From assembly GCA_964247695.1 (NCBI GenBank), contig CAXTVI010000011.1:1-64000 (forward strand): a DNA stretch of 64,000 bases, written 5' to 3'. Position numbers and translations under genes: made by a program. This stretch comes from Lichenicoccus sp964247695 (GTDB taxonomy: Bacteria > Pseudomonadota > Alphaproteobacteria > Acetobacterales > Acetobacteraceae). Below the pieces are notes generated by a model, which saw only the letters and a program-made list of their open reading frames with translations, was not told the DNA's origin and did no database searches. Of the stretch, positions 16,684 to 24,745 are shown piece by piece. How positions within the stretch are numbered: position 1 is the first letter of the stretch; each line of letters begins with the position of its first letter.

Positions 16684-17561
16684 GCAGCGGCCTGGCTCAG
16701 GGTGTCCAGCCGCGCGAAGCACCGATCCCTATACCGCCGCCCGAGCATTCAGGACGCCACGACGACGCGACGCCCCCCCGGCTGCGCTGGCTGGCGGCTA
16801 CCGGCCGTTTCGCCAAGCGCAGGATCAGCTTTCTGTGCATGCTGGCAGCGGCGGCCTTGGGTGTGCTGCGCGAGGCGATGCGGCCGCTCTCCTGGCGTCG
16901 CACGGTTCGCCACGAGTTTCGGCTCACGATGCGACAGGCCACCATCGGCGGCCTTGCCACCACGTTCGTCACCGCCTCGCTGACCGGCTTCGCCATGGTC
17001 AGCCAGGCGCTGTACTGGCTCGGCGTCGCCGGCCAGGCGAACCTCGCCGGCTCGCTGCTGGTCACCGTGCTGGTGCGCGAACTCACCCCGCTGCTGGTCG
17101 GGCTGATCCTGCTCGGGCGCAGCGGCATGCTGACGCTGACCGAGCTCGGCATGCTGAAGGTCGGCGGCCAGGTGCGCACCATGATCTCGCAGGGCATCGA
17201 CCCGTTCCTGCTGCTGGTGCTGCCGCGCACGCTGGCGATGTCGCTCAGCGGCTTCACGCTCGGCATCCTGTTCGCTGCCGTGGCGCTGGTGATGGGGTTC
17301 ATCGTCAGCGCGGCGCTGGGCACCACCCAGGACAGCCTGTGGACCTTCCTCGACAAGGTCGTCTCGGCGATGTCGGTGCGAGACTACATGGTGATCCCGG
17401 CGAAGCTGTTCGCCATCGGCTATCTGGTCGGGCTCAGCTCCTGCCTGACCGGCCTCACCGCGAAGCCGGAGGACGACCTCGCCAGCCTGATGCCGCGTGG
17501 CTTCGTGCGCGGCATCCTGGTGATCATGGTCACCAGCATCCTCCTCACGTTGGCCGTGTAG
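16680..17561 (+). CDS. MlaE/YrbE-family ABC permease
   Basis: A 293-residue inner-membrane permease of the MCE/Mla lipid-transport class. A Pro-rich cytoplasmic head of about 60 residues precedes five or so hydrophobic segments. The family core VLVRELTPLLVGLILLGRSG and ELGMLKVGGQVRTMISQGID matches MlaE (the Ala-Glu-Ile loop is here TELGMLKV), and the C-terminus ends VRGILVIMVTSILLTLAV. The ATG at 16680 overlaps the sensor gene stop by 4 bases; a longer frame upstream is coincidental overlap with the cyclase domain. Expected partners follow immediately: ATPase-like, MlaD-like and lipoprotein genes. Confidence 0.92.
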   Translation: MSSGLAQGVQPREAPIPIPPPEHSGRHDDATPPRLRWLAATGRFAKRRISFLCMLAAAALGVLREAMRPLSWRRTVRHEFRLTMRQATIGGLATTFVTASLTGFAMVSQALYWLGVAGQANLAGSLLVTVLVRELTPLLVGLILLGRSGMLTLTELGMLKVGGQVRTMISQGIDPFLLLVLPRTLAMSLSGFTLGILFAAVALVMGFIVSAALGTTQDSLWTFLDKVVSAMSVRDYMVIPAKLFAIGYLVGLSSCLTGLTAKPEDDLASLMPRGFVRGILVIMVTSILLTLAV

Positions 17562-17569
17562 GGCGAGCG

Positions 17570-18289
17570 ATGAAGGCGACCGACCCGATCCTGGAACTTG
17601 ACGCGGCGCGGCCGTATTTCGACCAGAGCGCGCTACCGAGTACCGGCTTCGACCTGCGTTTGATGGCCGGCGAATGCGCGCTCGTGGTGACGCACGATGC
17701 CGACCGCGCCACCGCGCTGTCGGACCTGTGCAGCGGCATGCTCGACCTGCGCGACGGCAGCGTGCGCTTCATGGGACTTGACTGGCGCGAGCTCGACCAC
17801 CAGCGGGTCTTCGCGCTGCGCGGCCGGATCGGCCGGCTGCCGCAGCGAGGCGCCTGGATCGGCATGCTGCGCACCCACGTCAACATCCTGCTGCCGCAAC
17901 TGCACCACACCCGTGCGCCGCTTGAAGCCCTGGTCGGGCAGGCGGTGGAGCTGGCCCGCCAGGTCGGCCTGCCCGGACTGCCGGTCAGCCGCCCGGACAC
18001 GATGCCGGAGTCCGACCTGATGCGGGCAGCCTGCGTGCGCGCCTTCATGGGCGAGCCGCGGCTGCTGCTGCTCGAGCACAGCATCAGTGCCGACAGCGAC
18101 GAACTCATCACGCCGCTGCTCAACCTGCTGACCGCGGCGCTCGATCGCGGTGCCGCGGCAATCTGCTTCACCCGCGACAACAGGCTGTGGCGGACGCAGG
18201 CCTTCCCGGTCGCGCACCGCCTGCACCTGCTCGAGGATGGCTTGACCCCGATGCGGAGCATCAAGCCAGACACCACGCGGAGCCCCTGA
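17570..18289 (+). CDS. MlaF-position ABC protein with all ATPase motifs lost
   Basis: A 239-residue protein that aligns along its length with MlaF-type ABC ATPases but has no working motifs. In the Walker A slot residues 41-48 read THDADRAT, so the Gly-rich loop and Lys are gone. The Q-loop Gln92 remains (PQRGAW). The LSGGQ signature is MPESD (145-149), Walker B plus catalytic Glu is LLLLEH (165-170), and the H-loop His is Arg202 in FTRDN. It lies 8 bases after the MlaE-type gene and its stop shares one base with the MlaD-type start (TGATG). It should not hydrolyse ATP; a structural role or an ATPase supplied in trans is inferred. Confidence 0.8.
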   Translation: MKATDPILELDAARPYFDQSALPSTGFDLRLMAGECALVVTHDADRATALSDLCSGMLDLRDGSVRFMGLDWRELDHQRVFALRGRIGRLPQRGAWIGMLRTHVNILLPQLHHTRAPLEALVGQAVELARQVGLPGLPVSRPDTMPESDLMRAACVRAFMGEPRLLLLEHSISADSDELITPLLNLLTAALDRGAAAICFTRDNRLWRTQAFPVAHRLHLLEDGLTPMRSIKPDTTRSP

Positions 18290-19251
18290 TGCTGCAGACA
18301 CGCCGCCCGGACACCCGCAGCCGCCTGCTCGACCTGCGCCACACCGACGAGTGGGTCGGCGCGCTGGTGCTGCTGGCGGCCGCCCTGTTCTTCGGTGCCG
18401 TGTTCGAGGCCGGCATCCTCAAGAAGTGGCTGCGGCCGGACAGCACCCTGCGCATCGTGCTGCCGCAGGGCGGCGTCGCCGGGCTGGTGGTCGGCGACGA
18501 TGTCGACGTGCTGGGCACCCATGCCGGCACCGTCCGACGGCTGGTGCTGAACCCGGACGGCCAGGGCGAAATGTATGCGGTAGCGAGCATCGAGCACGAT
18601 GCCGACCCCTACATCCGGCGCGACAGCAAGGCGGTGATCAAGCGCCAGTATGGTGTCGCCGGCGCCTCGTTCGTGGACATCTCGCGCGGCACCGGCACCA
18701 GGATGGACTGGGATTTCGCGGTGATCGACGCGACCGCGGAAGCGAACCCGGTCGACACCCTGATCGCTACACTCGCCCAGGTGCGCGCCCTGCTGCTGCC
18801 GACGCTCACCAACGCCAACGCCGCCATGGCAACGCTGAATGCGATCATCACGGGCATCCACCAGGGCAAGGGGAGCGCCGGACGCCTGCTCAGCGACGAC
18901 ACGCTGATCAAGCAGGCGGAGGCGACCGTCACGACATTGAAGGGTGTGGTCGCGCAGCTCGATCCGATCGTCGGCCGGGTGCCGGGGCTGGAAGATCGGA
19001 CCGGGCAGATCCTCGCCAACGTCCGTGCCGCCACCGGCGACCTGAAGCAGGCGACACCGCAACTGCCGGCAATCGCGCACAACGTGGCCGATACCACCGC
19101 CGACCTGCCGGCGCTGCTGACCCAGGCGCAGGCCTCCACCGAGCAGCTCGAGAAGCTGCTGGTGCAGCTGCGCGGCAACTGGCTGCTCGGCGGCAGCGGC
19201 ACCCCGCCGTCCGACCCGCTGCGGCTGCCGCCGCGCGAGGTCCAACCGTGA
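18289..19251 (+). CDS. MlaD-family MCE-domain substrate-binding protein
   Basis: A 320-residue periplasmic lipid-binding component. A single N-terminal membrane anchor (about residues 22-45) is followed by the MCE domain (about 50-130, LRIVLPQGGVAGLVVGDDVD and GTHAGTVRRLVL) and a long helical tail (150-300) with GKGSAGRLLSDDTLIKQAE, typical of MCE proteins that form hexameric rings. The ATG at 18289 overlaps the upstream stop by one base. The 3' end overlaps the lipoprotein gene (GTGA, 19248-19251). With the permease it should move hydrophobic lipids between membranes. Confidence 0.93.
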   Translation: MLQTRRPDTRSRLLDLRHTDEWVGALVLLAAALFFGAVFEAGILKKWLRPDSTLRIVLPQGGVAGLVVGDDVDVLGTHAGTVRRLVLNPDGQGEMYAVASIEHDADPYIRRDSKAVIKRQYGVAGASFVDISRGTGTRMDWDFAVIDATAEANPVDTLIATLAQVRALLLPTLTNANAAMATLNAIITGIHQGKGSAGRLLSDDTLIKQAEATVTTLKGVVAQLDPIVGRVPGLEDRTGQILANVRAATGDLKQATPQLPAIAHNVADTTADLPALLTQAQASTEQLEKLLVQLRGNWLLGGSGTPPSDPLRLPPREVQP

Positions 19252-20159
19252 GGCGGGGCCTCGTCCTGGCGCTGCTCTGCCTGGCCGGCTGCGGTGGCCA
19301 TCCGCCGGCGCTGCCGCCCGAGGATACCGCCCTCCAACAGGCCGCCCACGCGGGTCGGCAGGCGCTCGAATTCGGTCACCCGCAGCAGGCGGTGCAGCAC
19401 TATCGGCGCGCCTTCGACCTCGCGCTGGCGCGCAGCGATGCCGGCGCGATCGGCGACATCGGCTATGACCTCGCGACCGCGCACCTGGCGGCCGGCCATC
19501 CGGCGGCAGCGCTCGCAACCATCGAGCGCACACGGGTCGAGCTTGCAGCCCGCAGCGCACCCGACTTCGCCGAGCTCGACCTGGCGCAGGCAGCGTCGCT
19601 GCATCGGCTGGGCGAGGAGTTGCCGGCCGACGCCTGGGCGGCGCGCGCGCAGGCCACCGCGTCCGACCCGGCAACGGTCGCGCGGGCCAGCTATGTACGC
19701 GGCCTGGTCGCGGATGCGCGCGGCGACATCGCCGGGCTCGCGGCAGCGCTCTCGATGTTCACGCTGCCCGCGGACGGCAAGCCCCTGCTGCCCGCGAACC
19801 GGCGCGCGGATCGCGACGAGCTCGCGGCGCGTCTCGCCTTGCGCCAGGACCGGGGCGGCCAGGCCGCGTCCAGCGCCCTCGCCGGCGCGGATCTGCGCCG
19901 GCAGACACTGGACTATGTCGGCATGGAGCAGGCCCTGGTGCTTGCCGCCCGGGGGCGCCTGCAGCAGGGCAATGCGCAGGAAGCAGCCGACCTCTATCTG
20001 CAGGCCGGCGAGAGTGCGGCCGCACGCGCCGACGCCGCCGATGCGACATCATGGCTGACCCGGGCGATGATGCCGGGCGCCAGCGTGGCAACCGCGCAGA
20101 TGGCGCGGCGGGCGCTTGGCCGGCTGCAGCCGGTCAGGTCGCCACGCCCGGAAAGGTGA
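19248..20159 (+). CDS. TPR-type lipoprotein of the MCE operon
   Basis: A 303-residue predicted lipoprotein: MRRGLVLALLCLAGCGG gives a lipobox LAGC with Cys15. The rest is Ala-rich helical repeats that look like degenerate TPRs (for example AGRQALEFGHPQQAVQHYRR at about 33-52 and GRLQQGNAQEAADLYLQAGE near 243-262). The GTG start overlaps the MlaD-type stop by 4 bases. Some MCE systems use an outer-membrane lipoprotein as the distal partner (MlaA or PqiC roles), but this is not homologous by eye to MlaA. Function inferred from context only. Confidence 0.8.
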   Translation: MRRGLVLALLCLAGCGGHPPALPPEDTALQQAAHAGRQALEFGHPQQAVQHYRRAFDLALARSDAGAIGDIGYDLATAHLAAGHPAAALATIERTRVELAARSAPDFAELDLAQAASLHRLGEELPADAWAARAQATASDPATVARASYVRGLVADARGDIAGLAAALSMFTLPADGKPLLPANRRADRDELAARLALRQDRGGQAASSALAGADLRRQTLDYVGMEQALVLAARGRLQQGNAQEAADLYLQAGESAAARADAADATSWLTRAMMPGASVATAQMARRALGRLQPVRSPRPER

Positions 20160-20390
20160 TCGCAAACCCGCGCGGCGCTTCGTCGTTGCCCGGCGGAAGG
20201 AGTTCGAGAACCATGACGAGGCGCCGCAGGACAGCGCGGGCGCGCACCACCAGAACGAGGCGGGCCAGCACAAGCACCCGAACGAGCAGAATTGCGCCGG
20301 CGGCGGCACCAAGCACGAGCACCGCGAGCCCGGCGAGGGCGGCCGCGCCTGACAATCGCGGGGTGGCGCGAAAGTGCCGCCCCGTTCGGT
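20160..20390. other. Short region with competing unproven frames
   Basis: Between two clear genes. On the plus strand one frame ending at TGA 20352 has about 95% G/C at third positions over 60 codons and encodes a His/Glu/Asn-rich peptide (HDEAPQDSAGAHHQNEAGQ), but it has no good start codon. The complementary minus frame would encode a hydrophobic peptide (LAVLVLGAAAGAILLVRVLV) ending at about 20134. I do not call a gene here. Confidence 0.4.
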
Positions 20391-20699
20391 TCAGCCGAAC
20401 CCCTTGAACACCTGCCGGTCGCGGTTGTCGCGCATCAGCATCGAGAAGCTCGGGATCCGCTCGAAGCCAAGTCCCTGCGGCTGGCCATCCTCGTCGGGCA
20501 GGACTTTGCCGTAGGCCTCGCCCGAGATCTTCTCCCACTTGCCAGCCGGCTTCTTGACCTCGAGATTGACGACCGTCGCCTTGAACACCATCCGCACGAT
20601 CGCTTCCCTTGGCGACGAAGGCTTGGTCAGGCTCGGACAGCCCCCGAGGATCTGCCAGCCGTTCGAGAGTGCCCAGCGCGTCAGTTCCTCGCGGTCCAT
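20391..20699 (-). CDS. Conserved-looking small protein of unknown function, 102 residues
   Basis: ATG at 20699 with GGGGGA about 7 bases upstream. The soluble product reads MDREELTRWALSNGWQILGG, then CPSLTKPSSPREAIVRMVFK, KATVVNLEVKKPAGKWEKIS and a C-terminal MLMRDNRDRQVF. There is no signal peptide or membrane helix. The mix of charged and hydrophobic residues, the strong ribosome-binding site and third-position G/C bias support a real gene. I recognise no domain. It stands alone between the MCE operon (convergent) and the porin gene (divergent). Confidence 0.75.
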   Translation of the reverse strand: MDREELTRWALSNGWQILGGCPSLTKPSSPREAIVRMVFKATVVNLEVKKPAGKWEKISGEAYGKVLPDEDGQPQGLGFERIPSFSMLMRDNRDRQVFKGFG

Positions 20700-21090
20700 C
20701 TCGGTCCCCCAATCGTAAAGGTCCAGGGCGGTGGCGGAGCGACAATCCCGCTCCCCTGCGCTTTAGCCTTGCTCCACCGCGGCACCTGGATAGCAGCTCT
20801 ATCACGTCGGTTGCGACCGGCCCCAGCGAGATACCCGCTCGGACGGCTCCGGTGTCCGAGACGGCCGCCGTCCAGAAACCCCCACCGATGTTGCCTAATT
20901 GTCGACGGGTTCCGGGACGATGCGTCCTGGAACAAATTTGGCCGATCGGGTCCGCGCTGCCGCGCTAGTGTCCAAGGCCTGAAGTGCTCAAGCTTCAGGG
21001 TCTCGGCGGGCACCGGGCTGATCATCAAGGCAGCGGCTGCTTCGGATGCTGGACCCCGGCTATCGCTAACGCTTGATACGGAGAAACGCG
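20700..21090. other. Gene-free upstream region of the porin
   Basis: This 391-base stretch holds no supported gene. It must contain the promoters of the divergent 102-residue protein and the porin. One hairpin is visible: CCTGAAG (20978-20984) and CTTCAGG (20993-20999) with an 8-base loop, about 90 bases before the porin start, possibly a leader structure or operator. No riboswitch is recognised. Confidence 0.4.
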
Positions 21091-22566
21091 GTGGAAATGT
21101 CGGAAGGGTCGACGGGACGACTTACGCGGGCACGGGCTGCCTGGATCCCACTCATCGGCCTGCTCTTCAGCGCATCCTCGCTCGCGCAGCAACCACCGGG
21201 GCCGCCAGGCGCCAGTTTAGGTCAGCCGAATACCGGTTTCGGCACGGGCGCCAGCCAGCAGATCGCCGAGCCCGGACTCGGTCCGCTGTTCGGCTCGCCT
21301 TTCGGCTCCGACCACCTGTTCGGTGACTGGGGCGGCGCGCGCACATGGCTGGAGAGTCACGGGCTCGAGGTCGACCTCGACTACCTGACTGAAAACACCG
21401 GCAACATCACCGGCGGGCGGAGCCGGGGTTTTGCCTATTCAGGCCAGCTGGGGCTGGAAATCGACGCGGACCTCGATAAGCTTTTCGGCTGGCAGGGCGC
21501 CGCCTTCCATTCGATCACCGTCAATCGCCAGGGCACCAATGGCTCGGTCGGCACGATCGGCGACGATCTCGCAACGACGCAGGAGATCTACGGCGGCGGC
21601 GGTAACGTCGTGGCGCATCTTGTCTACGCCTATATCGAGCAGTCGCTGATGCATGATCGGCTCGATCTCGCTGGAGGCTGGCTCCCGGTCGGAACCTACT
21701 TCGCGTCGTCGCCGCTCTATTGCGACTTCATCAATGTGCTGTTCTGCGGCAACCCGCATCCGCTGCCGAACTATCCGACCGAGGATGACTGGCCGCAGGC
21801 GACCCTCGGCGGCCAGGCGCGCTACCTGATCACGCCCCAGGTTTATCTGATGGCGGGCGTGTTCACGGTCGATCCGGACTTCGGCACCGGCGGCGGCGGG
21901 ATCTCCGGCTTTGCCTGGGCGGACTCAAAGAAATCGGGGGTCTCGATCCCGGTCGAGCTAGGCTGGGTCCCGCATTTCGGGCCTAACCGTCTGATCGGCC
22001 ACTACAAGGTCGGCTACGCCCGCGACACCCACCGCTACGCGGACGTGCTTGAGAATACCCGCGGCGTGCCCACGCTCATCGGCGGCGGGACGGCCGCCAG
22101 CACCGACCGTGACGATTATTATGTGCTGGTCGACCAGATGCTGCTTCGCCAGGGGAAGGGCGATACGGACGGGGTCGTCGTCTTCGGCGGCTGGGTGCAC
22201 GCGACCGAAAGCATCAGCCCGCTGACGCAGCATGCGTTTGCCGCCGTAACCACGACCGGATCTCCGTGGAGCCGTCCCGCAGACACGCTCGGCCTGTCAT
22301 TCAACTGGATCGAGATGAGCGGCCAGTTCACCCGGGCCGAGGAGATCGCGCTCGAGCAGGGGCAGACGCTCCCGCTGAACACGGACGGTTTCGGAACTGC
22401 CTACGGGCCGCAGAACACGGAGCAGGTGGTCGAGCTCGACTACAGCATTGCCGTCCACCGCGGCGTGACGTTGATCCCGGATTTTCAGTACATCATCCGT
22501 CCGGGTGCCACCACCAACACACAGGACGCTGCGGTGCTGGGCTTCAGGACAAACATCAACTTCTAG
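21091..22566 (+). CDS. OprB-family carbohydrate-selective porin
   Basis: An outer-membrane beta-barrel of 491 residues, similar in length to OprB porins. A signal peptide (RARAAWIPLIGLLFSASSLA, about residues 12-31) is followed by a Pro/Gly-rich segment and the family start LFGDWGGARTWLESHGLEVD. Later landmarks are LGLEIDADLDKLFGWQGAAF, VGYARDTHRYADVLENT and the terminal strand VLGFRTNINF ending in Phe, typical of barrel proteins. The GTG at 21091 has GGAG 7 bases upstream; TTG 21073 and ATG 21097 are alternatives. No sugar-metabolism gene adjoins it, so its substrate is not evident. Confidence 0.92.
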   Translation: MEMSEGSTGRLTRARAAWIPLIGLLFSASSLAQQPPGPPGASLGQPNTGFGTGASQQIAEPGLGPLFGSPFGSDHLFGDWGGARTWLESHGLEVDLDYLTENTGNITGGRSRGFAYSGQLGLEIDADLDKLFGWQGAAFHSITVNRQGTNGSVGTIGDDLATTQEIYGGGGNVVAHLVYAYIEQSLMHDRLDLAGGWLPVGTYFASSPLYCDFINVLFCGNPHPLPNYPTEDDWPQATLGGQARYLITPQVYLMAGVFTVDPDFGTGGGGISGFAWADSKKSGVSIPVELGWVPHFGPNRLIGHYKVGYARDTHRYADVLENTRGVPTLIGGGTAASTDRDDYYVLVDQMLLRQGKGDTDGVVVFGGWVHATESISPLTQHAFAAVTTTGSPWSRPADTLGLSFNWIEMSGQFTRAEEIALEQGQTLPLNTDGFGTAYGPQNTEQVVELDYSIAVHRGVTLIPDFQYIIRPGATTNTQDAAVLGFRTNINF

Positions 22567-22585
22567 AGCAGCATCCGACGACAAG

Positions 22586-22614
22586 CGGAGCATGATCGCT
22601 CGGATCATGCTCCG
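22586..22614. terminator. 12-bp-stem hairpin between convergent porin and peptidase genes
   Basis: CGGAGCATGATC (22586-22597) and GATCATGCTCCG (22603-22614) form a perfect 12-bp stem with a 5-base loop in the 77-base gap between two converging genes. It has no T-run. It could end transcription on both strands, or be a copy of a dispersed palindromic element. Confidence 0.6.
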
Positions 22615-22643
22615 GATCCACGGGCGCGACGTTCACGACTTGC

Positions 22644-24713
22644 CTAGTCGACGTCGGTCCCGACGAGATCACGCGACCGCAGCAGCGCCGCCGTGCTGGG
22701 CGGCCGGCCGCGGAAGCCGACATAGAGCGCCATCGGGTCCTCGGTATCGCCGGCGCTCAGCACGGTGTGCAGCCGGGCCGCGATCGCCGGATCGAACGGA
22801 TCGCCCGCCTCCTTGAACGCCTCGAAGCCGTCGGCGTCGAGCACCTCGGACCACATGTAGGAATAGTAGCCGGCGGCATAGCCACCGCCCGCGAACAGGT
22901 GCTGGAAATGCGCCGGACGATGCCGGATGCCGATCTCCGCCGGCATGCCGATGCGGGCGCAGAACTGGCGCTCGAATGCCTCGATGTCGATCGTCTCCGG
23001 CGCCGGGTGGCAGTGCAGCTCCATGTCGATCAAGGCGGAGGCGGTGTACTCGATGGTGCCGAAGCCCTGGTTGAAGCCGCGCGCCGCCAGCAGGCGGGCG
23101 ACCAGCGCCTCGGAGATCGGCTCGCCGGTCGCATGGTGGCGCGCATAGGTCTGCAGCGTCTCGGGCAGCGAGAACCAGTGCTCGTAGACCTGCGAGGGAA
23201 ACTCGACGAAATCCTGCCGCACCGAGGTTCCGGACTGCCCCGGATAGCGCACCTGGCTCAGCAGCCCGTGCAAGGCGTGGCCGAATTCGTGGAACAGCGT
23301 GCGCGCGTCCTCGAAGCTGAGCAGGGTGGGCTCCGACTTCGCGAAGTTGTTGTTGTTGACGATGATCGGTGAGACCGGCCCATCTAGCCGTTCCTGGTCG
23401 CGGTAGCTGCTCATCCAGGCGCCGGAGCGCTTGTCGGCACGCGCAAAATGGTCTGCCAGGAACAGCCCGACATGCTCGCCGCCGCCATCCTTGCCGACGC
23501 GGGTCACCTCGTAGGCGCGCACATCGGGATGATAGACCGGCACCTCCGGACGCGGCGTGAGCGTGATGCCGAACAGCCGGCGCGCGGTGTCGAACGCCGC
23601 CTGCTGCATGTTCTCCAGCAGGAAGTACGGCTTCATCTCGGCCTCGTCGATCGCGTAGTCGGCGCGGCGCACCCGCTCGGCGTAGTAGCGCCAGTCCCAC
23701 GCCTCCAGCGTGTCATTGAAGCCTTCCCGGCGCGCCGCCGCCAGCAGCCGGTCGCGTTCGGCGGCGGCCTTTGCCCGCGCCGGCTCCCACACCGTCCCGA
23801 GCAGGCCGGCCACCGCGTCCGGCGTGCCGGCCATGGTGTCGGCGAGGCGATACTCGGCATAGGTCGCATAGCCGAGCAGCCGCGCGCGCTCGGCGCGCAG
23901 GCTCAGGATCTCCGGGATCAGCGGCCGGTTGTCGTGCGGGCCGGCATGCATGCCGCGCGCGATCCAGGCCTGGTAGGCCAACTGGCGCAGGTCGCGCCTG
24001 GACGAGAACGTCAGGAAGGGCTCGATCAGCGAGCGCGACAGGGTCACGACGTGGCCGGCGACACCGCGCTCGGCGGCGGTCCGTGCGGCACTCTGCACCA
24101 GGAAGTCGGGCATGCCGTCGAGGTCGGCGGGCCCGAGCACGAGTTGCCAGGACTTCTCGTCGTGCAGCACGTTCTGGCCGAACTGCGTGTGCAGCACGGC
24201 GAGGCGCTCGGAGATCGCGGTCATGCGGGCGCGTCCGGCCTCGTCGAGCGCCGCACCGCTGCGCACGAAACCAAGATGCACGCGATCGAGCAGCCGCCGC
24301 TGGTCGATGTCGAGATCGAGGCTGTCGCGCGCCGCATGCAGGGCCGCGACGCGCGCGAACAGCGCCGGATCGAGCGAGACCCGCATGCCGTGCTGGGCGA
24401 GGATCGGCGACATGGTCACGTCGACCGCCTCCAGCGCCTCGCCGCCCAGGCTCGAAACCAGGTTGGAGAACGCCATGCCGATGCGCTCGAGGTCGCGGCC
24501 GCCGCGCTGCATCGCCTCGATGGTGTTGGCGAAGCTAGCGGCGGCCGGATCGGCGCCGATGGCGGCGATCTCGGCGAGATGCGTCTGCATCGCCTGCGCG
24601 AACGCCGGCTCGAAATGCTCGGGGCGGATGCGGTCGAACGGGGGGGCGCCGAACGGCGTGGTCCAGGCTTCGAGAAGAGGGTTGGCGAAGAGCGGCGGAT
24701 CGTTGTCGGTCAT
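22644..24713 (-). CDS. M3-family metallopeptidase (oligopeptidase A / Dcp type)
   Basis: A 689-residue cytoplasmic zinc oligopeptidase. The zinc motif is HEFGHALH in DARTLFHEFGHALHGLLSQV, with the downstream family segment RQDFVEFPSQVYEHW and the C-terminal HFQHLFAGGGYAAGYYSYMW. The N-terminus NPLLEAWTTPFGAPPFDRIR is standard. I chose the ATG at 24713, giving MTDNDPPLFANPLLEAW, although it has a weak ribosome-binding site. A TTG at 24749 overlaps the LysR stop by 4 bases and would add 12 residues. It probably degrades short peptides from protein turnover or signal peptides. Confidence 0.95.
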   Translation of the reverse strand: MTDNDPPLFANPLLEAWTTPFGAPPFDRIRPEHFEPAFAQAMQTHLAEIAAIGADPAAASFANTIEAMQRGGRDLERIGMAFSNLVSSLGGEALEAVDVTMSPILAQHGMRVSLDPALFARVAALHAARDSLDLDIDQRRLLDRVHLGFVRSGAALDEAGRARMTAISERLAVLHTQFGQNVLHDEKSWQLVLGPADLDGMPDFLVQSAARTAAERGVAGHVVTLSRSLIEPFLTFSSRRDLRQLAYQAWIARGMHAGPHDNRPLIPEILSLRAERARLLGYATYAEYRLADTMAGTPDAVAGLLGTVWEPARAKAAAERDRLLAAARREGFNDTLEAWDWRYYAERVRRADYAIDEAEMKPYFLLENMQQAAFDTARRLFGITLTPRPEVPVYHPDVRAYEVTRVGKDGGGEHVGLFLADHFARADKRSGAWMSSYRDQERLDGPVSPIIVNNNNFAKSEPTLLSFEDARTLFHEFGHALHGLLSQVRYPGQSGTSVRQDFVEFPSQVYEHWFSLPETLQTYARHHATGEPISEALVARLLAARGFNQGFGTIEYTASALIDMELHCHPAPETIDIEAFERQFCARIGMPAEIGIRHRPAHFQHLFAGGGYAAGYYSYMWSEVLDADGFEAFKEAGDPFDPAIAARLHTVLSAGDTEDPMALYVGFRGRPPSTAALLRSRDLVGTDVD

Positions 24714-24745
24714 GGCCGGAATCGGCGCAGAACGGGTGCTGGCGG

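Noticed and set aside
20116..20352. Hydrophilic His/Glu-rich plus-strand gene
   Set aside because: Good codon bias but no usable start codon; kept only as an observation.
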